A DNA stretch of 64,000 nucleotides, taken from NCBI RefSeq assembly GCF_005047355.1, contig NZ_SUMC01000029.1, positions 62,001-126,000 of the forward strand. Reading direction: 5' to 3'. Shown here piece after piece: positions 8,166-16,404 of the stretch (positions are counted from its first letter, which is position 1; every line of letters starts with the position of its first letter). Position numbers and translations under genes: made by a program. This stretch comes from Actinacidiphila oryziradicis (GTDB lineage Bacteria; Actinomycetota; Actinomycetes; Streptomycetales; Streptomycetaceae). The notes below the pieces were generated by a model, which searched no databases, was not told the DNA's origin, and worked only from the letters and a program-made list of their open reading frames with translations.

Positions 8166-8780
8166 GTGACCCCCGCGAGCGACAGCGAGCCCCGCCTCCG
8201 CCGGAGCCGGCTGTCGCCGGAGCGCGAGATCGAGCTGTACAACGCGACGATCGAGCTGCTGAGCGAGGTCGGCTACGAGGCCATGACCATGGACGCCGTC
8301 GCCGCCCGCGCCCACTCCAGCAAGGCCACCCTCTACCGCCAGTGGCAGGGCAAGCCAGGTCTCGTCATCGCCGCGCTCAAGCATCACAAGCCGGTCACCA
8401 TCGTCGACATCGACACCGGATCGCTCCGTGACGATCTCTACGAGATCGCCCGCAGGCACGGCACGATGGCACACACCAAGCAGGACGCCGCCCTCATGTC
8501 CGGCATGACACACGCGGTCCGCAACGACGCCGAACTCGGCAGCGCGCTGCGCACCGCTCTCGTCGAGCCCGAGAACGAGGCACTCGGCCGCATGCTGGCC
8601 CGCGCCGTCGAGCGCGGCGAGCTGGCCGCGGACGTCCCCGCCGCTCGATTTCTGCCGCACCTGATCGCCGGCGCGGTCTTCTTCCGCGAGATGATCGACG
8701 GTGAACTCGCCGACGAAGCCTATCTTCGCGACGTCATCGACTCCGTCATCCTGCCGGCCCTGCAAGCCCCGGCTCGGTAG
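8166..8780 (+). CDS. TetR/AcrR-family transcriptional regulator (tandem copy 2)
   Basis: A 204-residue TetR protein paralogous to the preceding gene along its whole length, evidence of tandem duplication. The HTH (GYEAMTMDAVAARAHSSKATLYRQW) is nearly identical to that of copy 1, so both may bind the same DNA, while the ligand domains have diverged. The GTG at 8166 is preferred: GGAG (8156-8159) precedes it and the N-terminus then matches copy 1 in length. The ATGs at 8127 and 8154 are alternatives. A TATACGAT sequence at 8121 may be a -10 box. The stop faces the convergent cysteine desulfurase gene. Confidence 0.9.
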   Translation: MTPASDSEPRLRRSRLSPEREIELYNATIELLSEVGYEAMTMDAVAARAHSSKATLYRQWQGKPGLVIAALKHHKPVTIVDIDTGSLRDDLYEIARRHGTMAHTKQDAALMSGMTHAVRNDAELGSALRTALVEPENEALGRMLARAVERGELAADVPAARFLPHLIAGAVFFREMIDGELADEAYLRDVIDSVILPALQAPAR

Positions 8781-8799
8781 GGCCTGTCCTGGAGACTGC

Positions 8800-10188
8800 T
8801 CAGCCGAGGCGGCGCACCCAGTACGCCGAGCCGCGCGGAGCCGGGTGCTCGGCGACGTACTCCTGCTCACGCATCGCGCACCACGCGGGGATGTCGAGAC
8901 GGGCGGCCTCGTCGTCGGAGAGTACGGAGACGATCGCGCCGACCGGAACGTCACCGATGACCTTCGCGAGCTCGATGACCGGGATCGGGCACCGCTTGCC
9001 GAGCGAGTCCACCACCAGCGCGGGCTCGTCGCCGCCGTTCCCGGTCGGGGCGGACGCCGGCGTCGGGGCGCCGAGCCGCTCCCGTACGGACCTTACGATC
9101 CCCGGCAGTACATCAAGGAAGCGGTCGACGTCCGCCGCCTCCGTGCCCGGCGGCAGGGACACGCGGACATTGCCCTCCGACAGCACGCCCATCGCCTTGA
9201 GCACATGGCTCGGTGTCAGCGTGCTGGACGTGCACGAGGACCCGCTCGACACGGAGAAGCCCGCCCGGTCCAGCTCGTGCAGCAGCGACTCCCCGTCGAC
9301 ATAAAGACAGGAGAACGTCACGATGTGCGGCAGCCGCCGCACCGCGTCCCCGACCACCTCCACATCCGGCACCAGCTCAGGCACCCGCCGCCGGATCCGC
9401 TCCACCAGCACCGACAGCCGTGCGCCCTCCGCCGCCGCCTCGGCCCGTACCGCCCGTAGCGACGCAGCCGCCGCGACGATCGCCGGCAGGTTCTCGAAGC
9501 CCGGCGCCCGCCCCGACTCCCGTTCGTCCGCGGGACCCCGGACCGAGTAGCGGGTCCCCTTCCGTACCGCCAGCAGCCCCACCCCGGCCGGCCCGCCCCA
9601 CTTGTGCGCGCTCGCCGCCAGCAGCGACCAGCCATCCGGCGCCGGCCCCCATCCCAGCGACTGCGCCGCGTCCACCAACAGCGGCACCCCGGCCGCCCGG
9701 CACAACTCCGCCACCTCCGCGACCGGCTGCACGGTGCCCACCTCATGGTTCGCCGACTGCAGACACGCCAGCGCGGTGTCCGCCCGCAGCGCTGCGCCGA
9801 ACTCCTCCGCTCCGACCCGTCCGGCGCGGTCCGTACCCACTTCGGTGACCTCGCCGCCGTTTTCTGCCGTCGTCGCATGCAGGACGGAGGAGTGCTCCAC
9901 CGCCGACACCACCATGTGCCGCCCCACCCGGCGCCGTCCCGCCAGCGCCCCGGCCACTCCTTCGTGTACCGACCGGGTACCCGAAGGAGTGAAAACCAGC
10001 TCGTCCGCCCGGCACCCCACCATCTCCGCCACGGTCTCCCGCGCCGCGTCCAGCAGCAGCCGCGCCCGCCTGCCCTCCCGGTACAGCCGTGCCGGGTCCG
10101 CCCACCCCTCGTCCAGCGCGGCGAGCAACGCCTGCCGCGCGACCGGGTGCAGCGGTGCCGCTGACGCGGCGTCGAAGTAAGCAGCCAT
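8800..10188 (-). CDS. Cysteine desulfurase-TusA sulfurtransferase fusion
   Basis: A 462-residue two-domain protein. Residues 1-375 are a class V aminotransferase/NifS-type cysteine desulfurase with the PLP lysine K196 (ASAHKWGG) and catalytic cysteine C319 in the SSGSSC loop. Residues 388-462 are a TusA-like domain with the sulfur-accepting motif KRCPIPVIELAK (C400). The desulfurase would load persulfide onto its own carrier domain for thiouridine, molybdopterin or Fe-S synthesis; the acceptor is inferred only. The start is the ATG at 10186-10188 with GGAG just upstream. It is divergent from ctaC. Confidence 0.9.
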   Translation of the reverse strand: MAAYFDAASAAPLHPVARQALLAALDEGWADPARLYREGRRARLLLDAARETVAEMVGCRADELVFTPSGTRSVHEGVAGALAGRRRVGRHMVVSAVEHSSVLHATTAENGGEVTEVGTDRAGRVGAEEFGAALRADTALACLQSANHEVGTVQPVAEVAELCRAAGVPLLVDAAQSLGWGPAPDGWSLLAASAHKWGGPAGVGLLAVRKGTRYSVRGPADERESGRAPGFENLPAIVAAAASLRAVRAEAAAEGARLSVLVERIRRRVPELVPDVEVVGDAVRRLPHIVTFSCLYVDGESLLHELDRAGFSVSSGSSCTSSTLTPSHVLKAMGVLSEGNVRVSLPPGTEAADVDRFLDVLPGIVRSVRERLGAPTPASAPTGNGGDEPALVVDSLGKRCPIPVIELAKVIGDVPVGAIVSVLSDDEAARLDIPAWCAMREQEYVAEHPAPRGSAYWVRRLG

Positions 10189-10486
10189 GCTCCGCACGGT
10201 ACGCCGGGTGAGTGAGCCAAAGGGGCGCGCCGCTGTCGAAAGGGAGAACGCGCGGAGGTCGCGAGGAACGATCGACCGTCGACGGCGGCTGAGGCGCCCC
10301 GGGGGCGAACCGAGCCCTAAAAAAGGAGCACCGGCGCGTTGGCACCCCTCCCCGTGCGACCCCAAAACGCGTCCAGTAGGGTTTGGTCCGCATAAACATC
10401 CACACCACTGCGCCCGCGCCCGGGCGGACCGACCAGCACAGGCCGGGGCCCCGGAGGCGCGGGCGAGACTCTCGGGAAGGCGCTAC
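10189..10486. promoter_or_regulatory. Intergenic promoter region of the cta operon
   Basis: These 298 bp separate the desulfurase fusion from ctaC. I find no convincing gene. A short A-rich run (CCCTAAAAAAGG, 10315-10326) and TAGGGT (10377-10382), a plausible -10 variant for ctaC, stand out from the GC-rich surroundings. No operator could be assigned. Confidence 0.4.
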
Positions 10487-11446
10487 GTGAGTCCCAACGG
10501 CTCCGACCGCTCGTCGCGGCGCCCGATGCGGCGGAAGCTGCCGCACGCGCTGGCAGCGGGCCTGGTCCTTGCGACCGCCACGGGTTGCACATCAGAGGAC
10601 TTTCCCCGCCTCGGTATGCCCACCCCCATCACCGCACAGGGCCCGCGAATCCTCTCGCTCTGGCAGGGCTCCTGGGCCGCCGCTCTCGTGGTCGGCGTGC
10701 TCGTCTGGGGACTGATCATCTGGAGCGTCATCTTCCACCGGCGCAGCCGGACGAAGATCGAGGTCCCGGCGCAGACCCGGTACAACATGCCCATCGAGGC
10801 GCTGTACACCGTGGTCCCCATGGTGATCATCGCGGTGCTCTTCTATTTCACCGCCCGCGATGAGTCCAAGCTGCTGGAGACCTCCAAGAGGCCGGATCAC
10901 GTGATCAACGTGGTCGGCTTCCAGTGGAGCTGGGCCTTCAACTACGTCGAGAACGTGGACGGGAAACTCTCGACACCGAGCAAGGTGCCGAGTGAGATCT
11001 CCATGATCTCGGCGAAGAAGCTGGATGCCCCGCCCGGGGCCGAGGGCGTCTATGACTTCGGCACGCCGGCCACGAAGAACCCGCAGACCGGCAACCCGGG
11101 TCCCACGCTGTGGCTCCCCAAGGGCCAGTCCGTGCGATTCGTGCTGACCTCTCGTGATGTCATCCACTCCTTCTGGGTGGTGAGCTTCCTGTTCAAGATG
11201 GACGTCATCCCGGGCCAGACCAACGTCTTCCAGGTGACGCCGACCAAGGAGGGCACCTACCGGGGCAAGTGCGCAGAGCTGTGCGGCGTGGACCACTCCC
11301 GGATGCTGTTCAACGTCAAGGTCGTCTCGCCGGCCCAGTACGAGCAGCATCTGAAGGACCTGGCGAAGAAGGGCCAGACGGGGTACCTCCCAGCAGGCAT
11401 TGCCACCACGGGCAACGCCAAGAATGTGGAGATCAAGACCACATGA
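10487..11446 (+). CDS. ctaC: Cytochrome c oxidase subunit II
   Basis: A 319-residue subunit II of the aa3 oxidase. It carries the CuA centre that receives electrons from the cytochrome cc subunit QcrC. The N-terminus has a lipobox-type signal (LVLATATGC, Cys about residue 34). Two membrane helices follow (AAALVVGVLVWGLIIW and IEALYTVVPMVIIAVLFY). The cupredoxin domain carries the CuA ligands HSFWVV and CAELCGVDHSRM. The GTG at 10487 follows GGGAAGG (10474-10480). Its stop overlaps the ctaD start (ATGA). It acts in the membrane with its CuA domain outside. Confidence 0.96.
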   Translation: MSPNGSDRSSRRPMRRKLPHALAAGLVLATATGCTSEDFPRLGMPTPITAQGPRILSLWQGSWAAALVVGVLVWGLIIWSVIFHRRSRTKIEVPAQTRYNMPIEALYTVVPMVIIAVLFYFTARDESKLLETSKRPDHVINVVGFQWSWAFNYVENVDGKLSTPSKVPSEISMISAKKLDAPPGAEGVYDFGTPATKNPQTGNPGPTLWLPKGQSVRFVLTSRDVIHSFWVVSFLFKMDVIPGQTNVFQVTPTKEGTYRGKCAELCGVDHSRMLFNVKVVSPAQYEQHLKDLAKKGQTGYLPAGIATTGNAKNVEIKTT

Positions 11447-13188
11447 GCATTCTCAACCAACCCCAAGGTGCGGCCGCGGCCGATGACACCTATCAGGACG
11501 AACTTCCGGTACGCCGTAAAGAGCCCGGCAATGTGGTCGTGAAGTGGCTGACCACCACTGACCACAAGACGATCGGCTCGATGTACCTGATCACCTCGTT
11601 CGCGTTCTTCATCATCGGCGGCATCATGGCGCTGCTGATGCGTGCCGAGCTGGCCCGTCCGGGCCTGCAGATCATGTCGAACGAAGAGTTCAACCAGGCG
11701 TTCACGATGCACGGCACCGTGATGCTGCTGATGTTCGCGACGCCGCTGTTCGCCGGTTTCACCAACTGGATCATGCCGTTGCAGATCGGCGCGCCCGATG
11801 TGGCGTTCCCGCGGCTGAACATGTTCGCCTACTGGCTCTACCTCTTCGGCTCGCTGATCGCGGTCGGCGGTTTCATCACCCCGCAGGGCGCGGCCGACTT
11901 CGGCTGGTTCGCGTACTCGCCGCTGTCGGACGCGATCCGTTCGCCCGGTGTCGGTTCCGACATGTGGATCATGGGTCTGGCGCTTTCCGGCTTCGGCACG
12001 ATCCTCGGTGCGGTCAACTTCATCACCACGATCATCTGCATGCGCGCGCCCGGCATGACGATGTTCCGGATGCCGATCTTCTGCTGGAACGTCCTGCTGA
12101 CCGGTGTGCTGGTCCTGCTGGCCTTCCCGGTACTCGCCGCCGCGCTGCTGGCGCTGGAGGCGGATCGAAAATTCGGGGCGCATGTCTTCGATGCCGCGAA
12201 TGGCGGGGCGCTGCTCTGGCAACACCTGTTCTGGTTCTTCGGCCATCCAGAGGTGTACATCATCGCCTTGCCGTTCTTCGGCATCATCAGTGAGGTCATC
12301 CCGGTCTTCAGCCGCAAGCCGATGTTCGGCTACGTCGGCCTGATCGCCGCGACGATCTCCATCGCCGGCCTCTCGGTGACCGTGTGGGCGCACCACATGT
12401 ATGTCACCGGCGGTGTGCTGCTGCCGTTCTTCTCCTTCATGACGTTCCTCATCGCGGTCCCGACCGGTGTGAAGTTCTTCAACTGGATCGGCACGATGTG
12501 GAAGGGCTCACTGAGTTTCGAGACCCCGATGCTGTGGGCGATCGGCTTTCTGATCACCTTCGCCTTCGGTGGTCTGACGGGCGTCATCCTGGCCTCGCCC
12601 CCGATGGACTTCCACGTCTCCGACTCCTACTTCGTGGTGGCGCACTTCCACTACGTCGTCTTCGGCACCGTGGTGTTCGCGATGTTCTCCGGCTTCCACT
12701 TCTGGTGGCCGAAGTTCACCGGCAAGATGCTGGACGAGCGGCTCGGCAAGATCACTTTCTGGACGCTCTTCATCGGCTTCCACGGCACCTTCCTCGTCCA
12801 GCACTGGCTGGGCGCCGAGGGTATGCCGCGCCGTTACGCGGACTATCTGGCGGCCGACGGCTTCACCACGCTGAACACGATTTCGACGATTTCGTCGTTC
12901 CTGCTCGGCATGTCGATGCTGCCGTTCTTCTACAACGTCTGGAAGACCGCCAAGTACGGCAAGAAGGTCGAGGTCGACGACCCGTGGGGCTACGGCCGTT
13001 CGCTGGAGTGGGCGACCTCCTGCCCGCCGCCCCGGCACAACTTCCTCAGCCTGCCGCGTATTCGCTCCGAATCCCCGGCGTTCGACCTGCACCACCCCGA
13101 GATCGCCGCTCTTGAGCAGCTGGAGAACCACGGCTCGGCCGGGCACAACCTGGTCGGTGCCAAGGGTGAGACGGAGGTTGGCAAGTGA
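11443..13188 (+). CDS. ctaD: Cytochrome c oxidase subunit I
   Basis: The catalytic haem-copper subunit of the aa3 oxidase, 581 residues with about 12 membrane helices. Visible signatures include MHGTVMLL (low-spin haem ligand), WFFGHPEVYIIALPFFG (CuB His and the Tyr cross-link region), HHMYVTGG and VAHFHYVVFG (haem ligands). It reduces O2 to water and pumps protons. The ATG at 11443 overlaps the ctaC stop, and its own stop overlaps the ctaF start (GTGA), giving a tightly coupled ctaC-D-F set. The C-terminal tail (after about residue 530) is cytoplasmic. Confidence 0.97.
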   Translation: MSILNQPQGAAAADDTYQDELPVRRKEPGNVVVKWLTTTDHKTIGSMYLITSFAFFIIGGIMALLMRAELARPGLQIMSNEEFNQAFTMHGTVMLLMFATPLFAGFTNWIMPLQIGAPDVAFPRLNMFAYWLYLFGSLIAVGGFITPQGAADFGWFAYSPLSDAIRSPGVGSDMWIMGLALSGFGTILGAVNFITTIICMRAPGMTMFRMPIFCWNVLLTGVLVLLAFPVLAAALLALEADRKFGAHVFDAANGGALLWQHLFWFFGHPEVYIIALPFFGIISEVIPVFSRKPMFGYVGLIAATISIAGLSVTVWAHHMYVTGGVLLPFFSFMTFLIAVPTGVKFFNWIGTMWKGSLSFETPMLWAIGFLITFAFGGLTGVILASPPMDFHVSDSYFVVAHFHYVVFGTVVFAMFSGFHFWWPKFTGKMLDERLGKITFWTLFIGFHGTFLVQHWLGAEGMPRRYADYLAADGFTTLNTISTISSFLLGMSMLPFFYNVWKTAKYGKKVEVDDPWGYGRSLEWATSCPPPRHNFLSLPRIRSESPAFDLHHPEIAALEQLENHGSAGHNLVGAKGETEVGK

Positions 13189-13583
13189 AGGTCCAAGGCA
13201 AGATGTTCATCTGGCTGGCCGTCTTCATACTGGTTATGGCGATCGTCTACGGCGCCTGGTCCAAGGAGGCCACCGGCACCACGGCCCTCTTCATGGCCTT
13301 CGGCCTGAGCTTGATGATCGGGTTCTACCTGGCCTTCACCGCTCGCCGGGTGGACACGGGCGCCCAGGACCGCGCGGACGCGGATGTCGCGGACGACGCC
13401 GGTGAGCTGGGCTTCTTCAGCCCGCACAGCTGGGCCCCGCTCGCCCTCGGGATCGGCGGAGCGCTGGTGTTCTGCGCCGTCATCTTCGGATGGTGGCTGG
13501 CGTACTTTTCCGCTCCGCTCGTCCTCTTCGCGCTCTGGACCTGGGTCTTCGAGTACTACCGCGGTGAGAACCGCACCCAGTAA
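13185..13583 (+). CDS. ctaF: Cytochrome c oxidase subunit IV
   Basis: A 132-residue actinobacterial subunit IV with four hydrophobic segments (MFIWLAVFILVMAIVYGAW, ALFMAFGLSLMIGFYLAF, LALGIGGALVFCAVIFGWW, APLVLFALWTWVF). It is a small structural subunit of the bcc-aa3 supercomplex and has no redox centre. The GTG at 13185 overlaps the ctaD stop. A strong terminator follows 20 bp after the stop. Confidence 0.95.
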   Translation: MKVQGKMFIWLAVFILVMAIVYGAWSKEATGTTALFMAFGLSLMIGFYLAFTARRVDTGAQDRADADVADDAGELGFFSPHSWAPLALGIGGALVFCAVIFGWWLAYFSAPLVLFALWTWVFEYYRGENRTQ

Positions 13584-13603
13584 CGCGGCTCGCGCCGCAC
13601 CCG

Positions 13604-13644
13604 GGCTGAGCCCGGACGCCTCAGCGAGGCGTCCGGGCTCAGCC
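13604..13644. terminator. Hairpin terminator after ctaCDF
   Basis: A perfect 19-bp stem (13604-13622 with 13626-13644) around the loop AGC, 20 bp after the ctaF stop. It should end the ctaC-D-F transcript before the transpeptidase gene. Confidence 0.88.
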
Positions 13645-13718
13645 ATTCGGCGTAGCGGGGCCGCCCATTCGTACGCACTCGGGGTGCCGGATGCGGCGGC
13701 GGTTCCTAGCGTGTGAGC

Positions 13719-14981
13719 ATGGGTCACAAGATTCTGCGGCGGACGGCGATGAGCAGCGCACTCCTGGTGGCGTCCCTGGCGGCAGGACTCGCCGCGTGTG
13801 GCGGGGGCGGTGGTAACCCGCTGGCCTCGACGCCGTACGACGCATCCGGGCAGATCGCCTTCAGCGCGGCCATGGGCGGGAAGGCCCGGACGGATCCGTC
13901 AAAGACGCTGGAGATCACCGCGAAGGGCGGCAGCCAGATCACGGATGTGACGGCCACCGACGCCGCAGGGCGCCATCTGCGCGGCGAACTCGCCGCGGAC
14001 GGTTCACGCTGGCGCAGCACATCCGCGCTCGCCGCGGGCGCACATTACACGGTCAGGGTCAGCACCGAGGACGAGCTGGGCCGGCCCGGCCGGCACACCA
14101 CGACCTTCGACACGGCGGCAGCCAAGCAGCTGAGGGTCACGTTCGGCCCGGACAGTGGCACCTACGGCGTCGGGCAGCCCGTCACCGCCGCGCTGAGCTC
14201 CCCGGTGACGGATGCCGGGGACCGGGCCACAGTGGAACAGAATCTGCATGTCGAGGCCTCGCCGGAGGCGGTCCAGGGCGCGTGGTACTGGGTGGACAGC
14301 AAGACGCTGCACTACCGCCCCCGTGAGTACTGGCCCCCGCGTGAGCAGATCGCGGTCAGCAGCACCCTGGACGGCGTGAAGGTGCGGGACGGGCTCTACG
14401 GCGGCCCCGCGAAGTCCGTCGCACTGCGGATCGGTGACCGGGTGGAGGCGGTGACCAACGCGGCGGCGCACGTGATGACCTTCAGACGCAACGGCCAGTT
14501 GGTCCGCACCATCCCGGTGACAACGGGGAAACCCGGATTCTCCACCCGTAACGGCATCAAGGTGGTGCTGGGCCAGGAGTCGCTCGTGCGGATGGACAGC
14601 AACACGGTCGGCATCGCCGCAGGCAGCTCGGACGCTTACGACCTGCCGGTGCGGTGGGCCACCCGGGTGACCTGGAGCGGTGAGTACGTACACGCCGCGC
14701 CCTGGTCCGTGAGCGCGCAGGGGCGCGCCAATGTCAGCCACGGCTGCACCGGGATGAGCATGGAGAACGCCCACTGGTTCTTCGACCAGGTCCGCCGGGG
14801 TGACATCGTCCGGGTGGTGGGCAGCCTGGGCCCGACGATGACCCCGTTCGACAACGGCTTCGGCGACTGGAACCTCAGCTGGGCCGCGTGGATGAAGGGC
14901 AGTGCCATCGGAGCCCGTGCCGAAACCGTGTTGACGGCGAAGCGCATCCAGGCCGCGCCCCGGCTCCGGCCGGAGCTGTAG
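13719..14981 (+). CDS. L,D-transpeptidase lipoprotein with Ig-like domains
   Basis: A 420-residue secreted enzyme that forms 3-3 cross-links in peptidoglycan. The signal peptide ends in a lipobox (AAGLAAC, Cys about residue 27). Two Ig-like regions (about 45-125 and 130-235) precede the YkuD catalytic domain with SHGCTGMS (nucleophile Cys343) and an upstream YVHAAPW histidine, as in mycobacterial LdtMt2. TAGCGT at 13707-13712 lies seven bases before the ATG, suggesting a leaderless transcript from 13719. The GTG at 13713 is the alternative start. It sits between the ctaCDF and ctaE-qcrCAB blocks. Confidence 0.92.
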   Translation: MGHKILRRTAMSSALLVASLAAGLAACGGGGGNPLASTPYDASGQIAFSAAMGGKARTDPSKTLEITAKGGSQITDVTATDAAGRHLRGELAADGSRWRSTSALAAGAHYTVRVSTEDELGRPGRHTTTFDTAAAKQLRVTFGPDSGTYGVGQPVTAALSSPVTDAGDRATVEQNLHVEASPEAVQGAWYWVDSKTLHYRPREYWPPREQIAVSSTLDGVKVRDGLYGGPAKSVALRIGDRVEAVTNAAAHVMTFRRNGQLVRTIPVTTGKPGFSTRNGIKVVLGQESLVRMDSNTVGIAAGSSDAYDLPVRWATRVTWSGEYVHAAPWSVSAQGRANVSHGCTGMSMENAHWFFDQVRRGDIVRVVGSLGPTMTPFDNGFGDWNLSWAAWMKGSAIGARAETVLTAKRIQAAPRLRPEL

Positions 14982-14984
14982 GCG

Positions 14985-15069
14985 TGACGGACCCGTACGC
15001 CTGACGGAGCGGTACGCCTGACGGACCCGTACGCCTGACGGCCCCGTACGCCTGATGGAGCTGTACGCG
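14985..15069. repeat. 17-bp tandem repeat (about five copies)
   Basis: The unit TGACGGACCCGTACGCC is repeated at 14985, 15002, 15019 and 15036 with one to three changes, and a fifth degenerate copy lies at 15053. A related partial unit overlaps the last codons of the transpeptidase gene. The array fills the gap between two convergent genes. It resembles a minisatellite, with no known function. Confidence 0.85.
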
Positions 15070-15099
15070 GCCACACGGCCCCGCGGGGCCGGTCGCGGC

Positions 15100-15504
15100 C
15101 TAGGCGGCGTCGAGGTGGAGCCGGCCGCGCAGCAGCCCCGCCAGCGCCCCGACGAGTGCCACCGGGTCGACGGGGTGGGTGACGGCCGCGTCCGCCCGGC
15201 TCCAGGTGGCCAGCCAGGCGTCCTGGGGGCGGCCGATGAGCACCAGCGCCGGGGGGCAGTGGAAGATCTCGTCCTTGATCTGCCGGCACACCCCCATGCC
15301 GCCGGCCGGCACCGCCTCGCCGTCCAGCACGCACGCGTCGATGCCGCCCTGGTCCAGTGCCGCGATCACCGCGGGCAGGGTCGCGCACTCCACGAACTCC
15401 ACCGGCGGCACATCGGCGGCCGGGCGCCGCCCGACGGCCATCCGGACCTGCTCCCGGGTGTTCGCGTCGTCGCTGTAGACCAGCACCGTGGCGGTCGCCT
15501 GCAT
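15100..15504 (-). CDS. Receiver-like (CheY fold) single-domain protein
   Basis: A 134-residue protein resembling a response regulator receiver domain without an output domain. It keeps a YSDD acidic pair near residue 10 and an ACVLDGEAVPAGG segment where the phospho-acceptor Asp would be (about residue 60). The usual K-P near the C-terminus reads THPVDP, so the conserved lysine is missing and it may not be phosphorylated normally. The ATG at 15502-15504 has GGAGGC ten bases upstream. It is divergent from ctaE. A role near respiration genes is suggested only by position. Confidence 0.78.
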   Translation of the reverse strand: MQATATVLVYSDDANTREQVRMAVGRRPAADVPPVEFVECATLPAVIAALDQGGIDACVLDGEAVPAGGMGVCRQIKDEIFHCPPALVLIGRPQDAWLATWSRADAAVTHPVDPVALVGALAGLLRGRLHLDAA

Positions 15505-15719
15505 CCGTTGCCTCCTCGCCTAACCGCGGTCTCCCCGGGGGCTGGGGGACGGCCCCCGTGCCCCCGATGACGTCGCCTGGATGCTACTCCTGACCAGGCC
15601 TCCATGAGGAGAGTGCGAACCCGAACGGCTCTCCCATACCCCCTTCGGGGGACCAAGCGGGGGGCTTGACACACCGAATGGCACCCCCCGGAGTGAGGGC
15701 GGGATAAGGGACCGACATA

Positions 15720-16340
15720 ATGTCGGACGTGGCGACAGCAACGGCAGTAGAAACCGGGTACGCACACCCGTCGGTCAACCGGCCGAACCTCACCAGCGTC
15801 GGAACCATCATCTGGTTGAGTTCCGAGCTGATGTTCTTCGCGGCCCTCTTCGCGATGTACTTCACCCTCCGGTCGGTCACTGGTGACAGCTTCTGGAAGG
15901 CACACGCCGCGGCGTTGAACGTTCCGTTCTCCGCGACGAACACCACGATCCTGGTGCTCTCTTCCCTCACCTGCCAGATGGGCGTCTTCGCCGCTGAGCG
16001 GGGCGACGTGAAGAAGCTGCGCTCATGGTTCATCGTGACGTTCATCATGGGCGCGATGTTCATCGGCGGTCAGATCTTCGAGTACACGAACCTGGTCAGG
16101 AACGACGGGATCTCACTGAAGTCCGACCCGTACGGTTCGGTCTTCTATCTGACGACCGGCTTCCACGGCATGCACGTGACCGGCGGCCTCATCGCCTTCC
16201 TGTTCGTCCTAGGCAGGACGTACGCGGCGAAGCGGTTCACTCATGAACAGGCCACTGCGGCCATCGTCGTGTCCTACTACTGGCACTTCGTCGATGTCGT
16301 CTGGATCGGCCTCTTCGCCACGATCTACCTGATCAAGTAA
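15720..16340 (+). CDS. ctaE: Cytochrome c oxidase subunit III
   Basis: A 206-residue subunit III of the aa3 oxidase with five membrane segments, shorter than proteobacterial forms as usual in actinobacteria. Signature stretches are IIWLSSELMFFAALFAMYF, FHGMHVTGGLIAFLF and YYWHFVDVVWIGLFATIYL. It stabilises the oxidase core. The start ATG is at 15720. TTGACA at 15666-15671 is a possible -35, but no matching -10 is clear. It begins the ctaE-qcrC-qcrA-qcrB group. Confidence 0.96.
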   Translation: MSDVATATAVETGYAHPSVNRPNLTSVGTIIWLSSELMFFAALFAMYFTLRSVTGDSFWKAHAAALNVPFSATNTTILVLSSLTCQMGVFAAERGDVKKLRSWFIVTFIMGAMFIGGQIFEYTNLVRNDGISLKSDPYGSVFYLTTGFHGMHVTGGLIAFLFVLGRTYAAKRFTHEQATAAIVVSYYWHFVDVVWIGLFATIYLIK

Positions 16341-16404
16341 TCGGTCCGGCACCGATCACACTCCAGACACACTGACGCAAGAGATCCTGACACCGGGGTA
16401 ATCC

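Noticed and set aside
14985..15069. CRISPR-like array
   Set aside because: The repeats are contiguous 17-bp units without spacers, and no cas genes are present.
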